Origin: Salvator merianae
Taxonomy: Eukaryota > Chordata > Lepidosauria > Squamata > Teiidae
Assembly: GCA_003586115.2 (NCBI GenBank)
Contig: QVOM02000034.1
Location: forward strand, 109,345,610-109,409,609
Reading direction: 5' to 3'
DNA length: 64,000 nucleotides
Shown: in pieces, positions 26,508-39,279 of the stretch
Position numbering within the stretch: position 1 is the stretch's first letter
Layout of the letters: every line of letters begins with the position of its first letter
Position numbers and translations under genes: made by a program
The notes under the pieces: generated by a model
What the model saw: only the letters and a program-made list of their open reading frames with translations
Database searches by the model: none
Told to the model about the DNA's origin: nothing

Positions 26508-26620
26508 GGCTGCATCCAGATGACACTTATTCTGCTATATTTGGATATTCTGGAATAAAGCGTGGATATTCCAGAATATCCAAATATGGAGGACTACGTA
26601 AGTGATGCCTGGGTGCAGCC
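26508..26620. mobile_element. foldback MITE with 21-bp perfect hairpin
   Basis: Terminal inverted repeats ggctgcatccagatgacact and, reversed, ggctgcacccaggcatcact flank a perfect 21-bp inverted repeat at 26537-26557 and 26567-26587 with a 9-nt loop. The element is 113 bp and noncoding. Flanking bases are ttt and ttc, so the duplication is imperfect. Confidence 0.75.
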
Positions 26621-27141
26621 TTCACTTCCAACAACATTGCCTCTGACTAGTACAAGTCAAAGGGCAAACAAGACCTTAGGTATCCTGTCCTTCATCTTCA
26701 AAAACATGATGCAGAATTCAGAACAATTCTGAGTTGCCACTGTAGGGACAACACGTTGGCTGTCCTCTTCCCATGAAGACAGACTTCTTTTTATTTGTCC
26801 AACTTTATTAATATGAATGAGATGGAACAACAAAGAAGAAATAAATAGGTTTAGGGAAAATGGTTATTTTAGGATCTCCTCTTCCCTTCTTTCAGTAGAC
26901 AGAAAGAATGGGTGCAGGTGGTATTGGTTTTCGGTTGCAGTTATCTTGTTGAAGCAATACTATGGGTTGAAAGCTGGAGACTTTCTATTGTAAGGATTCC
27001 ATCAAATCTGAAAACATTGTATTGGACTCGAAATTTAAGATGCTCGTGCCTGTCTATAAGCCTTGGAATCTGGTTGCATGAAGGAGCACCCTTCTGCATA
27101 AGTTAAGCTTTGTGGCAGAAACCTCCTAGTAGTAGTACAGT

Positions 27142-27539
27142 GGGGCCCTTTTCACAGATAATAATGGAATAATTATCTCATCCAAAGGAGGAACAATCCC
27201 TGTGCTGCTGTGCCTATCCACACTGTAAGGGCTGGAACATCCTGGAAATGGGCTTTCAGCACTCACAGTGTGAATGGTGGCTCCACCATGACAGCAGTTG
27301 GGGAAACACTGGCCACTGCCATGGCAACCAGGGACATGGTGCACGACTGTGTAGCCACAGCCACATGGTGCAGCATTTGCACCTAGAAGTAAGTACAAAT
27401 GCTGCATACTGGGAGCGGTCCAGCTGGTAGTGATCAGGAATGACTGTAGCTGATCCCAATCACTTGGGCCTCGGTGAAATGTGGACGCACTTCACTAGTG
27501 AGCATGTAGATGCTCACTATTGGGAAGAGCGAACAGGCC
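27142..27539. mobile_element. MITE, family A (copy 2)
   Basis: Starts ggggcccttttcacag and ends gagcgaacaggcc, inverted termini of the same type as the other copies. It shares the internal ccatggcaaccaggg block. Noncoding; the ends are good to a few bases. Confidence 0.7.
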
Positions 27540-27714
27540 TTGGTTCTGCAGATTGCAAGCAAAGATCACAGGCTGAGGACCTTCTTGTAGTTCCACGAGC
27601 TTCAGAAATGCAAACGACTGGGGCATACAAGAGGGCCTTATTTGTGTGGTTCACAGACACTGAAACAGCCTTCCAGGCACCAACACTATATGGGTTTTTT
27701 TGCCTGATTAAAAC

Positions 27715-27890
27715 ATACCTTTTCACCCAGGCTGTAGTCCTGCCAGGTGGTAAAGAGAGGTGGTATTTTATAGTGTATTTTAATTATGTTTTAGCTGTTA
27801 TAAATGTTATCTTTTTTACTTTTACTATGTGTTCTGGGACTTTTGGGTGAAAGGTGGGACATAAAAATAACTAAATAAATGGGTGTGATC
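27715..27890 (+). mobile_element. 3' end of a LINE-like reptile repeat
   Basis: A Pol-III-free tail ttttgggtgaaaggtgggac followed by ataaaaataactaaataaat is the typical 3' end of an old reptile LINE family. Reverse-oriented relatives appear near 29735, 36870 and 43980. No coding capacity is left. Confidence 0.5.
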
Positions 27891-29529
27891 AGATATAGCT
27901 GTTTCTAGTCATTCATTGAGGAATAAGCATCTAGTTGTCAGACACACAATAAAAGTGCCCTCCATACAGATGTTTGCAGATGTGGCTGTGAAGCTACTTT
28001 ATTTTGCCACAGTACTGCCTGCATGCACTTCCACATCAGTTGCTACCCATTGATTAGCCAGTGTCTGCCCACCTTTCAATTTCTGTGATTGGTAAATGAT
28101 CCTAGCAACAATTTCTATTCCATGATTTCCCTCCACTCACCTGCTTTTATTTCCTCCCTTTCAGATATCTGGAAATCCAGGTTTTTATTAACAATCAGAA
28201 TACTACTATATAAGATAGCCTTTTCCCCCAATTTTCCTTTTATTTACTAATTGTTGTTATGCTACCATTGCTTGCTCTCCTACTCCAGCTTTTCTGTACT
28301 ATCCTCTTCCAAGTTTTCAGATGTCTCTTCCTGCTGCTTCCTCTCACATGTGGAACAAACAAGTTTCCATAATTCTGGAAATAAGAATAGTCAGATACTC
28401 TAATGTATGAATAGGAGTAGACCATGTCACTGGTATCCTCCTCTCAGGGCAGGAAACTCCCACCAATTGATGACACAGTTTTCCTGCCAAGCAGGAAATC
28501 ATTGCGGCTTGAAAAAAAGAGATGACTCCAGTGCTGAGAATTCTGTCCATCACTGAGCTCACCTTTCCAAAAATTCATGACCCAAGAAGCAGCATGCTGA
28601 GGATTGATGTCTGCTGGATAAGAATGAAAGTCACCCAAAAGGCAACTCTTCCACAGAGTCTGATCGCACCCAAAGTTGGTAGAGTTCCTGTAATTCATTT
28701 GCTTGGAGGCGTATAAGCAGGACGCTAGCAGTATGATCTAGGGCTCATAGATTATATGATCTCTCATTTGCTAAACAGCTATTTTGTAGCAAAATGCCAG
28801 TTGGTAGGAGTGAAAAGCAGTCTGCCAAAGGGCATGTTTCCAGATGGTTTGTATATTGCAGGAAACTCTGTATGATGCAGTCTGTTTCCAGCATTCAATC
28901 TAGCATCATCCTGTGTCAAATAACACTGTACAAAAATATCAGGGAAGTATTGCCTTGCCTCTTTTGATTCAGTAGAATGTGACCATGTCTGCATTTATGA
29001 CAAAACTAGAACTGTCACTAAAGTTTCACCAAAAATGTCTCCACTTAAAGATCCAACATAAAAACAAGGGAAGTGATAAAAATTATAGAGAGCAAAACTA
29101 TATTCTAATAACTGAACAATTATATGGTAGTAGTAGAATAAAATATATACAACTTCATTTTCAACAGTTTGGAAGAAAAACTGGTTTTTTGACTTACACA
29201 GTAAAAAAACTGCATTTTTACCTTTCAGATGAGACTTCTACTACCCTAAATCTAGCCAGGAAATTAATTTCAAATCAACAATTCTCATTCATTTTTATTG
29301 ACTCAAAACTTTTTTAAAAATCCATGGTTTGTTGAGCTTAGGAATCCTACTTGTTTCACTCAGAGAGAAATAGGTCTTGCACATTCGTACTGTTCTGTAG
29401 GCATGAATGCCAATAAGCTACTCATCACTCCTCCAAATGAGATTTACAATGTAATTAAGGGAAATCTGTGTCAAGTCTAATCCATAAGTTAGATATGGTC
29501 ACAACTTGCCAAAGAAAAGGCACATTTTT

Positions 29530-29542
29530 TAATCTTTCTTTT

Positions 29543-29604
<62 letters not shown>

Positions 29605-29628
29605 TTCCTTCCTTCCTTCCTTCCTTCC
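29530..29628. repeat. (TTTC)n(TTCC)n microsatellite
   Basis: About 18 TTTC units pass into TTCC units. Confidence 0.95.
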
Positions 29629-29654
29629 CTCCTTTGATCAATCTACCTATGGTT

Positions 29655-29698
29655 TATCTATCTATCTATCTATCAACTATCTATCCATCTAGTTATCA

Positions 29699-29730
<32 letters not shown>

Positions 29731-29732
29731 CC
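29655..29732. repeat. (TATC)n microsatellite, interrupted
   Basis: Two blocks of TATC units separated by a degenerate stretch, close to the TTTC tract and directly beside a reptile LINE-like 3' end. Confidence 0.93.
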
Positions 29733-29734
29733 CA

Positions 29735-30060
29735 CTCTATACCCAGAGGTCTCGAGGCGGGTACAATAAAAACATGATATTAAGCAATATTAAAAACAAA
29801 TTGAGTAAAACAACAACAGAGGTGAAACTATTTCTCCAATAAAGGCCAAAGTAAAGAAGTGCCTCTTCACCATGCATCTGACTGTATATGAAGAAGGGAC
29901 AAGAAGCATCTCAGAACAGAGATCATTCCACAGCCTGGGGGCTACCACAGAGAAGGCCCTCTCACACGCTTTTGCACTCTTAACTGTAGCTAGAGGTGGC
30001 ACTATCGAAAGGGCTCCTCCTGCTATTTTTCTAAAGCTGTCTTTCCATTTGAATTGTACA
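29735..30060 (-). mobile_element. LINE-like repeat fragment (reverse)
   Basis: Begins ctctatacccagaggtctcg and includes attccacagcctgggggcta with cagagaaggccctctcacac, a block I recognise as a common reptile interspersed repeat. The TATC microsatellite abuts its presumed 3' end. Family uncertain (L2 or Penelope-like). Confidence 0.55.
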
Positions 30061-30867
30061 ATGAGTTGTTTAGGTCAGCACACTTCACATACGAGGTCTT
30101 TTCTTACAGGATTACTAGAAAAAAGTGATGTAGAGCTCATCAGATACATGGCCATAGACCATCTTGTGACTTGAATTGCAGAATTATGGTGAACAAGTGA
30201 GGTTAGGGTTGAGATAACTGTTTAACAGTACTGAGCAGGAGAGTGTTGTTTTGGGTTTTCTTGCAGAGTCAGGTCTATTACCCTAGTCCTCAGAACTCCT
30301 ACCCCTTTTCTTGTTTAAAACTAGTTTTTGAAATTGCTTTCAGGATGCTTCAGCAAGGAACAAGATCAGCAGAAACCAACTACATACCACTTGCATTTGC
30401 TCAAATTTGTATTTATACACATAAATTAGCTTCTACATCTCCTTTGGAAATCTGACTTAATGGCCCTGTGTCCCTTGTTTTTTATCTACCTTCCTCCATA
30501 TATTTAGCTGTAGTAGCTGAATGTGTCCTGCTGCCGGTACAATATCCTATTTTCCAGGGTGCACTGGAGACTCAGGGAGCACTTCCAAAAGTGAGGTTGC
30601 GGGGGACAGACAAGGGTTCTACTGGAAATCTGCCTTTGATCTCCCTAAACAATGTTTTGACACAGTTCAGGAAGATTTTCCAAGGCAGTGTGGTGAAAAT
30701 GGAGCCATGTAGTTACTTGCAGACAGAGGGCTCTGCCCAGGCCTGTCCAACCAACTGCCCCCTTTTTAGATGCAGTGGCTGTAGCAGCACTGCCACCAAT
30801 CCCTTCTCTGGAGGTCCAAGCTACCTCCCTGCCACTGGGGCCCCAAGGATGGCCAAGGGCTAATAAA

Positions 30868-30906
30868 TCCTCCTCCTCCTCCTCCTCCTCTTCCTCCTCC
30901 TCCTCT
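30868..30906. repeat. (TCC)n microsatellite
   Basis: About twelve TCC units with one TTCC slip. Confidence 0.95.
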
Positions 30907-31023
30907 CCTGGGTTCCCTTGTGAACATTAAATTGATGGAGATCCTGTAGACCCATGGCTTGGAAATGTGTGACCAGGGTTTCCCCTCCTTCAAGGAACAA
31001 AGCGGATTTTGAAAGTGAAAACT

Positions 31024-31075
31024 CTTTCTTTTGATCTCTTTTATATGCATTGCATGTAAAAGAGATCAAAGAAAG
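31024..31075. repeat. 22-bp near-perfect hairpin
   Basis: 31024-31046 pairs with 31054-31075, with one bulged T and one mismatch around a 7-nt loop (gcattgc). It is intergenic. The length would suit a miRNA-like precursor but the arms are very AT-rich. Confidence 0.6.
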
Positions 31076-32059
31076 AAGATCCACAAGAATTAGCCAGTTT
31101 AAAGCAAAGGGCTTATGGCGTGCCTTCCTATGGTTGCAAAAACAATATCCAAAAATAGAAGATGGATCAAGTTGTCCAGTTAATTTGCCACTTTCTGTCT
31201 AACCTGGATCCCTTCTAAAATAAATACAAACCCTAGTTGCATCTAACTAGACAGTCCCTATTCCAGTCCTTCCTGGGAAATTCCTTTCCCCTTCCAGAAC
31301 AGCTTCCATGGAATCTTGCTAGCCTCTGACCTGCAGCAGTCCCCTGCACATAACACCACCACATGGCTCCCGGTGGCACTGCTCTACTTCCTGCTGCTTC
31401 TTCCCAGAATACCTCTCTGGTTCAGCCAGCTTTCCACCTTCCCCTTGACTAAGAGAAGCCATGTAGGCACCAGGCAGGATCAATCTGGTATCTCCCCCAG
31501 GATCCTTTGCCAGATTTCCTTTTGGATGCCTTTTTAACACACCCAGTGACCCTGTGGAATCGTTACAGGCCGGCTTTCAATTGAAACCTCCCCTGCCCCA
31601 TTGTGCCCCCACCCAGGAGTCCCGATCTGCCACAGTGGGTTCACTGCAGTCACTGGAAAAACATGGTAGGACTGACACGAGTTGTAGGTTAAAACATTTA
31701 CCTACGGTCACTTCATGCCAGCTAGAGTGGGTGACTACAGGAAAGAAGTGATGCAACCTCTTATCTGACATCTCTAAAAGTAGCCCCTCGGTATTAAATG
31801 AAGTGACTCCATCTGTACTACAGTTGCCTCCTGGCTTAAGTCCAACGTACAGCCCTACAATTACATTCTCCTCTTACAGATCCTAATCCAGGTAATATCC
31901 TGGTTTCCTGTAATACTCTTACCTAAATGCTATAGTCTTTCCCAGTTAGGGAGGCCTTCTCATCTGCCACGTTATGCTTCAAAACATTGTAGAGTTGGTG
32001 GTTTGGCAGTGACTACGCAGTAGCAAGAAAACTCTTGTTTCCTCTTTCATCCCTTTCGA

Positions 32060-32910
32060 AGCTTACCCATCTGAGGCTCCCCAACAAAACCTTCAAACAA
32101 GGCAAAAAGCCTATAAAGTGCATATTAGGAAGAAGAAAAGATCAGTCTCCCTAGGGAAATGGCAGCAGCTGATAAGGGCAGCAAAGACCAAGGACTTAGC
32201 CAAATTTTGGCAACTAATGGCCACTCTCAATTCCATTTAGCTCTCCACATTTCACCTGTTCCATGCCTGCATCAGGTTGGGAAAATAATTTTCTCTCTTT
32301 GTACACAGATCCAACCACCATGGTGTTTACTCCTAGTTAATCACTTGGCTCTCTCCCCACTGGCCTCCTGTTCACGCTAGAAAAATAAAATCACTCATTG
32401 ACCAGTTGCAACCAGGCAAAGGGCCAGGAATTGATTTCATTCCTGCTGAATTAATTAAATCCAACCTAGTGTGGTGGCTCCCAGTGGTGGCCTTCATAGA
32501 TTCCTCAACTCATATTCCCAAAAACTGGGGCACACAAGTTATAATTCTTCTCTTTAAGAAAGGATCCAAAGACAACCCTGCAAATTATAGATCCATTTGC
32601 TTATTATGTATCATCAGTAAGCTCTATACCAAGCATCTCTGACTGAAGCTGTGCCTAATAATTGACAGACAACTTGTATTTTTTATCTACAAATTGCATG
32701 GAAATTCCAGCCTAAGAGTTAGATGCAAAGCAGTTGGCTATGTTACCAAGTTAATAAGGGTTGAATAAGGTTGCATTTTGACCCCTTTAACATCTACATC
32801 AATAGTACTATACTTTAATTAATTTTAACTGTTGCAGATTTTATCTTTTTACTATGGCAATCTGCCCTGGGACCCTCTGGTGAAGGGCAGTAAATCAATC
32901 AAGCAACCTA
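32060..32910 (+). mobile_element. decayed LINE, reverse transcriptase fragment
   Basis: A frame at 32406-32642 reads GKGPGIDFIPAELIKSN, then FKKGSKDNPANYRSICLL, which are reverse-transcriptase domain 1-2 signatures of non-LTR elements. Stops follow, and a 3'-end-like block ctgccctgggaccctctggt lies near 32865-32890. The clade is uncertain (R4- or L2-like). Nonfunctional. Confidence 0.75.
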
Positions 32911-33551
32911 CCAACCAACCAAGCAATCATGAACCTCAAATCTCTGGACCTTCATGCTCCCACATGAGCAGGTAGACACCTTCCAATTCTTCCTCGTGCA
33001 GATGATGTAGCACTTCCCTCTCAGACTCCAAAATCCTAAAGAAAGCCTTGAGAACTGCTCAGTAAGTTCCTTCCATCAGAAAGGGTTCACAACAGGTTTT
33101 TGAAGCTACATGAAGCCAGCAAGATATAACTTAGAACAGGGAAGGGAGATCTCCAGAAGTTGATGGACTCAAGCTTTCATCAACTCCAGCAACATCAGGA
33201 ATGATGACGTAATACCTGGAGGATCAAATATTCCCCAACCTGATGTGTTGCTGAGTTTGTTGTTTAGTAAAAAGGGGGATAGAGCATATGATAACTGGGC
33301 TGTTAAATTAAGAGGTGTGAATGTGTGATGAGAACCACGAACAGAATTGCACGTTTCTGTGATAAATGGGACAACATTTGTGTGCCAGGATTACTTGCAG
33401 ACACCTAGCAGCTCTATCCACCCAAAACCAGTGGCGTAACTCTGAAATACAAGATTCTCAAGGACAGGTTTACCTAAGCTTTTTTCATACTGGATCCATC
33501 AAGAGTGGTAGTTCCAACTATTCTTCTCCATCCCTCCATCCAATAGACATG

Positions 33552-33984
33552 GGGCCTTTTCGCACTTTAAGCAAGCGAGTGTCAGGGATGCTCGCTAGCT
33601 AAGTGCATCCACACTGCGAGAAGGGCCATGTAACTGGAAACAGCCTATAGCTGCTCCCGATCACGGTGAAGTGCATTTGCACTTGCTTCTGGATGTGAAT
33701 GCGCGGCCGCACAGTGTGCAGCGGCTGTGCCTGCATGATCGTGCAGTCACACCTGCGTGATCTGCGGTGCTGCCGGTCACCATGACAGCCAGCCAGATGC
33801 TTCCCAGCTGCTGCCATGGTGAGGAGCAGGAGCAGGATACCAGCATTCGCAGTGCAAATGCGGATATCCTCCTGGTATTTTACTCTAGGGCCCTGCAGTG
33901 TGGATGGTGTCCACATTGCATGGTTCATTGCACGACAGAATGGGATAATTATCCCATTCTAATATGGAAAGTGTGAAAACGCCC
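33552..33984. mobile_element. MITE, family A (copy 3), ATG target duplication
   Basis: Termini gggccttttcgcacttt and, reversed, gggcgttttcacacttt are inverted repeats flanked by ATG on both sides. The interior includes ccatggtgaggagcagg. The 3-bp duplication and GGGCC-type ends suggest a PIF/Harbinger-like origin. Confidence 0.8.
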
Positions 33985-34859
33985 ATGATGCCTAGAGAAG
34001 AAGGATCCAAAATGTCCCCAAAAGAGGGAATAACCAGTTCTGCAACAGAACAGGCATCTTAGATGATGCACTGAGGACTTCCTTTACATGGGGAATCCCT
34101 GATCCCATGGGTACCAACAACATTTGCTGTTTCTCAATCCTACAAGCTTCCTGTACGGATTCAAACAGAACAAATATGAGGGTTTGAAAATATTTCAACA
34201 GAGATCAACTCTTGTTTTCTAGGGAATGAGCATCTTTTTGTTAATCTACATTTTTATGTGCATTTTTGTATTTTCTGTTTAATTTAACAATGTATTGTTT
34301 TGTATTGTTAGTATTCCTTCCCTGGAGCGGGGGGGGGGGTTTGCTCTAAATCACATTAGGCAGTTTTCTTTGGAAATATGGTATACAAATTGAGAGCTTT
34401 ATGTTCTTGAAAGTTGCTTCTTCCCTGTTGGGTTCTGATACACATATGGTCCTTTTCTATCCTTCCTTCCTCACAGATAGAATTATGTCCTGCAGCTGCC
34501 TGCCACAGGAGGCCTCTATCCAGTGGCATAGCTAGGGTAGATCGAGCCCCAGCAAGAAGGCAAAATCAGCCCCTCATACCATACAGGCTGCGACCAAAAA
34601 CATGTGCAGAGTGCAATAACAAGCTCCAAACTCAGGAGCTAGTCAAATATTCCACAACATCCCCCTCTTTGCAGCCGAGCAAAAACTTGGCTTTGTTCAA
34701 CAGTAGTTACACCCCGACTCTGCCAGCCCTGGATTCCTTCTGAGCTTAAAGAGGAAAGTGGTTCTGAAGGGCTCAAGGAAAGGGAAAGAATTTGGAGTCA
34801 AGACTGAGGTCAAGGATTGGCATGTGACATTATTAGAGAGTACGTCAGATATTCTTGAA

Positions 34860-35208
34860 ACTGTTCCCCTGTGAGAGTGAATGCACATGCCATCAGTTTA
34901 TGATCAACTTGCAATGGTCCTATCTTCATATTCCTATCTATGGGGAACATTTATTTCTTAAATTAGTATTGCCCTTTTCAAGTGAACGACTCTCAGCGGC
35001 AGATAGCGGTACTGTAAATTCTACAACATGGAACAAAACGCAAAGCCAAAGCAAAGCAAAACAAAACGTAAGCTGCAGTTCTGTACCCATAGAAGAACAT
35101 CTGCTTATTAATTTCCGCCCATTCCACCCCCAGGATTCAGCTGCCTGAGAGAAGATAACAGCAAAGGATTTCTGTTCTCCAAATCTGGGATGCTGCCAAT
35201 GAATAAAA
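34860..35208 (+). promoter_or_regulatory. ABCA4: presumed ABCA4 proximal promoter and 5' UTR
   Basis: This stretch directly precedes the ABCA4 start codon, so it must hold the 5' UTR and probably the core promoter of this photoreceptor gene. I see no convincing TATA box and no perfect CRX site. An E-box CAGCTG lies in ggattcagctgcc near 35130-35145. The placement is positional inference only. Confidence 0.4.
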
Positions 35209-35274
35209 ATGAGTTTCCTCAGACAGGTCAAACTTCTGCTGTGGAAAAACTGGATATTGAGAAAAAGGCGGAAG
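35209..35274 (+). CDS. ABCA4: ABCA4 exon 1 (start codon)
   Basis: ATG at 35209 with A at -3, reading [20 protein letters not shown] and then RK; donor gtaagc. The LLLWKNW motif is the ABCA N-terminal signature just before transmembrane helix 1, and 66 coding bases is the expected exon 1 length. An out-of-frame ATG lies ten bases upstream at 35199. Confidence 0.95.
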
Positions 35275-38200
35275 GTAAGCTCAGGGAGGGGGTGTCAGGT
35301 TGAGAGAGATGGAGAGGGGTATGTGGAGTGAGTGCTCAAATAATTTATAACATTTCACAGATTTCTGCAGACCCACAGAGATGGGTTTTATTGTTTAATG
35401 GGTTTTAATGACGGGATATTCTTACAAAGCAAATTTTAGAATTCCAGCATGCTGTGTATCTGACAAAATACATGACTGGAGTGTTTGGTCATTAAAGGAC
35501 TCCAAAAGAAAAACGGTTAGCTGCCCCAACAGGGGAAATTGCTTATAGGAATTCATTTCCTCTTGAGGTCCAGCTGTACTTAGATGTGAAGCAAGTCCAC
35601 CACAGTACTGTGCAGTGAAGATAAAAATAAACAGTGGACTTTTGCTGCAGGAAGCAACTATCAAAAATATTTGCAATTGTTTCATGTGATTCAGTTCTTC
35701 AAAGGGCAGGAATTTGTCTCACAAGTGCCTCTGTTCTGAAGAACACAAGATGAGTTTCAGAGGCTGTGGGCTAATTCCATTATAATAGCGAAAGCCCTGA
35801 ATTAGGCAGGGTTGGACCTTGATCTAGAAATAGAAATCCACCCACCTCTAGCCTCAAGACGCTTAGGCCCTGTCCAGATGGGAGAAACATAGCACCATTA
35901 TGGCTGCACTATTGTGAGATTGCCAAACTTATATGTGGCAACCCCACCCTAGCTTCGCTATATTGCTCCTAAAATTCATGATAGCCTATTGCGGAAAAAC
36001 TCATTGCTGGTGGCAGGTTTTCCCAAAAGCGTGTTATTAGTTGCCTTCTAGCCAGAGCCGTCATTGACGCTCTGGCCAGTGCGCTTTTGTGGGGGCCGAA
36101 AAAGACAGCCATGCATGCTTGCTGCTGTAATATTCAGCTGGCATTTGGAGCTGGCTTTATTAGAGGGGATCAAACTGTGGCCCACCGGATGTGGCTCCCA
36201 TCATGCCTTGCCACTAGCCAGAGGGGTGCTGTTTCTGACAGCAATTGTAGTTCCGGACATCTGGAGGATTATAGTTTGAACACTCTTGGCTTATGTGAAC
36301 CAAACTTGCTTGATGCCTCTTTTGATGTGAATCCAGGATCAACAGCTGTAACACAGATTTTTGACAAAGAACTTCAAAGCACCCTAAGCCCATCATTTGT
36401 TGACTTTCCTATTTTTCTTATTCTTCTTACCACAAGACCAACACATCAGCACCTCTGGAATTTTTTAAACATGACTTACCCATAGCTAGAATTAGATTAA
36501 AGCAACAGCTATGACAAGGACAACATTAAATAAAGGAGCAATGATAGTTGGGTTGTCAGAGTTCTTCAGACTGAGTTCCCATTTATAGAAATGTTGCTGC
36601 CAGATTAGGTAACATCTTCAATGCAGTAATAACTCTCTCTGATGGGCCTTCACATTAGGGATGTGAGAAATTTGGCCCAACAGATATCGCTGAATTCCAA
36701 ATATCATCATCCCTGACTTGGACTTATGACTAGGGAATACCTGTAATGTAGCGATTTCTTGTCCCAGATCTATATGTAGAAGGTCCCATATTTATTACTT
36801 GTCATCTTGATCAGAAGTGGAAATGAATTCTACCCAAATTGCTTTGGTCAGTTTAATATTTACTAATTTATTTATTGTTTGCATTTTTATCCCACCCTAT
36901 ATCTGAAGGTCTCAAGGCGGGTTAAAACATTAAAAACCAATATACAATGAACATACTAAAACAATAGCACTGGGCCTGTTAGCACTTGACAGTAGCAAGC
37001 ATGAGACATGCTTGCTAGTCAAGTGGGCACCAGAAGATGGCCGCAGCGACTGGCAGCAGATAAGGTCTGCATCCCGGCCCGATTGGGGTGATCAGGCTGC
37101 CCCAGTTGGGCCACCACAGGCCCAATCAGGTAGGCCCGATGATGCTACGGTGAGGGGCCCAGTCCGCAGGCATGATCCGTGTCATGCCTGCGCACTGTGC
37201 AGGCCTCCCAGTCAACATGGCAGTGGCCCGACACTTGCAGGCTGCTGCCGCGGTGACCACCCTTCACGCCCGCAATCAGGCACCGGAACACTGGATGGGG
37301 CACAGCATGCCCCATCTGGCCTCCCGGGCCGATCGTGGCATCGTGAGCCCAACTAGGGCCCACGCAAAGGTGTAGGCCCCATTGCCTATTGCACACATGT
37401 TAGGCTGCTGCCAGTTGCCATGGCAGTGGCCGACTGCTTGCCAGCTGCTGTCATGGCGAGGCAGGCATGGCTATCGGCGTTCACACCTGCGAATGACAGT
37501 AGCTGGCTTCAGGTGAGTTTTTAGGCCCCATGGTGTAGATGGGGTCTGCACGATGGGGTCTATTCCACAGTAGAATGGGCTAATTAGCCCATTCTATGGT
37601 GGAAAGTGCGAACAGGTCCAGTGTCTGAAAATGGGGAGGAGAAACTGTTTATTTAGCTAAAGCCCAGGGCAAAAAGCTTCCCTAAACATATAAAATGAAG
37701 GTGCATGACCAAGCAACATGAATCAAAGATCCTCTTGGTATGGTAGCCTGGTATGTTCAAAAACCCACCCTTCAACTAAAATTCTATAATTCAGTAATAG
37801 TGGGCCTGCAAGTGCTTCTGAAGGAAACGGGTTATATCAACCCACTTCAGTCTGAGTTCAGACCTGGCTTTGGTTACACTGACTTAGTTGGTTTCACTGA
37901 TCTCAGGAAATAGTGTTTGGTGACTGTGCCTGTGGGCCCTCACAGCAGGGCTGTGAGGTGCCGAAGGGTTCTATTTTGACACCAGTGCTATTTAACATCT
38001 GTATGATACTGCTGAGAGCAGTCATTGGGATTTTTGAGACAAGATATCGTCAATACACAGATGTCATTCAGTTCTGTTTCTCTGTAACGTCAGAATCATG
38101 AGAGGCTGTGGATGTCCTTCTGATGCTGTGCTTACGTGTAGGGATAGATTGGATGAAGGCACATAAACTGAGGCATTGGAAGCCCTGGGCAGTTTGGAGG

Positions 38201-39219
38201 CATTGACAAACAACATTTCCAAGAAGCCTTCAAGATGATGATCTCCCACACACACACTTCTTCCAAAAGCCCCTTTCAATTGCCTGCCCTTGATCCTTAT
38301 TGTCTGTCAAATTGCCCTTTCTCTCTCTTGCCCCAGAAGAGAACTGAATTCTGTAGTATATTTGACTGAATTAGCCATTAGCACTCAGCACTTTTAACAA
38401 CACTGAAGTCCTCCAGACCGATTTGATTTCTAGGAGGGCCCTTCAATTACTGTGTATGAGAAACACAATGAAGAGGAAGTGACTGTGAATGAGGCAATCC
38501 GAAACACTGCTCTTTTGTTTTCCATCCTGAGGCATCAGGAAGAAGGACTTCTTTCTTCAGTTCAACATCTGACTGCTTTCAATCAAAGTACAAAAACTCA
38601 AAACATGCTGAGGCAGTTACTACACCATGGGGTGGGGATGGATAAATCTAGAAAGCCAAATGTAAACGTTCTGCTTTTACATCTGATTTATGTGAGACCT
38701 GAAGAGCCTTCTTGTGAGGCTTTGAAGCCAAATCATAAACACAGAAGGGAATCCTTATTTTGTAAAGTGAAAAACGACACGTGACAGCAAGGATTGATTA
38801 ATCCTTAAAGAGTGCCTCTTTCACTAAGAAGGTTTGTTACCTTGGATACATTCTAGGTATGCTGAGGGCTGCAGGATAAGGCAGCCATTGCACATAGCAA
38901 AAAAGCAGCTCTAAAAGCCTCCTAGAGCACATGGCACTTTTCATCCCATTCTCGTCCCATCTCCAGTCCTCCTCTAATGCACTTTTGATGTGCTTTCCTT
39001 TTTGGCCTTCAGTGCACATTAGGTGTCATGGGCACACTAATGTATGCAGTACCACCTCTGGACCATCCCTGAGCTGCCTTTGAGAGGCTTTTTTCTGTCT
39101 GCAGTGGTGACAGATCAGGGCCACAATGCAAATCGCAACCCTTTTCATCCATCCTTTTGCCCAGACCCACAGAGTGCCACTGGGGTAAGGCAGTGAATGC
39201 TACTAACCTTTTATCTTAA

Positions 39220-39279
<60 letters not shown>

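Larger units (their letters stand above)
20571..34859. other. ARHGAP29-ABCA4 intergenic region
   Basis: No host gene was found. The region holds several MITE copies, LINE fragments, two hairpins and microsatellites, annotated separately; the remainder is unremarkable. Confidence 0.6.

Noticed and set aside
38452..38784. 110-codon + strand frame in ABCA4 intron 1
   Set aside because: Its length is near chance for this window, it has no recognisable similarity, and it lies next to dead LINE sequence.
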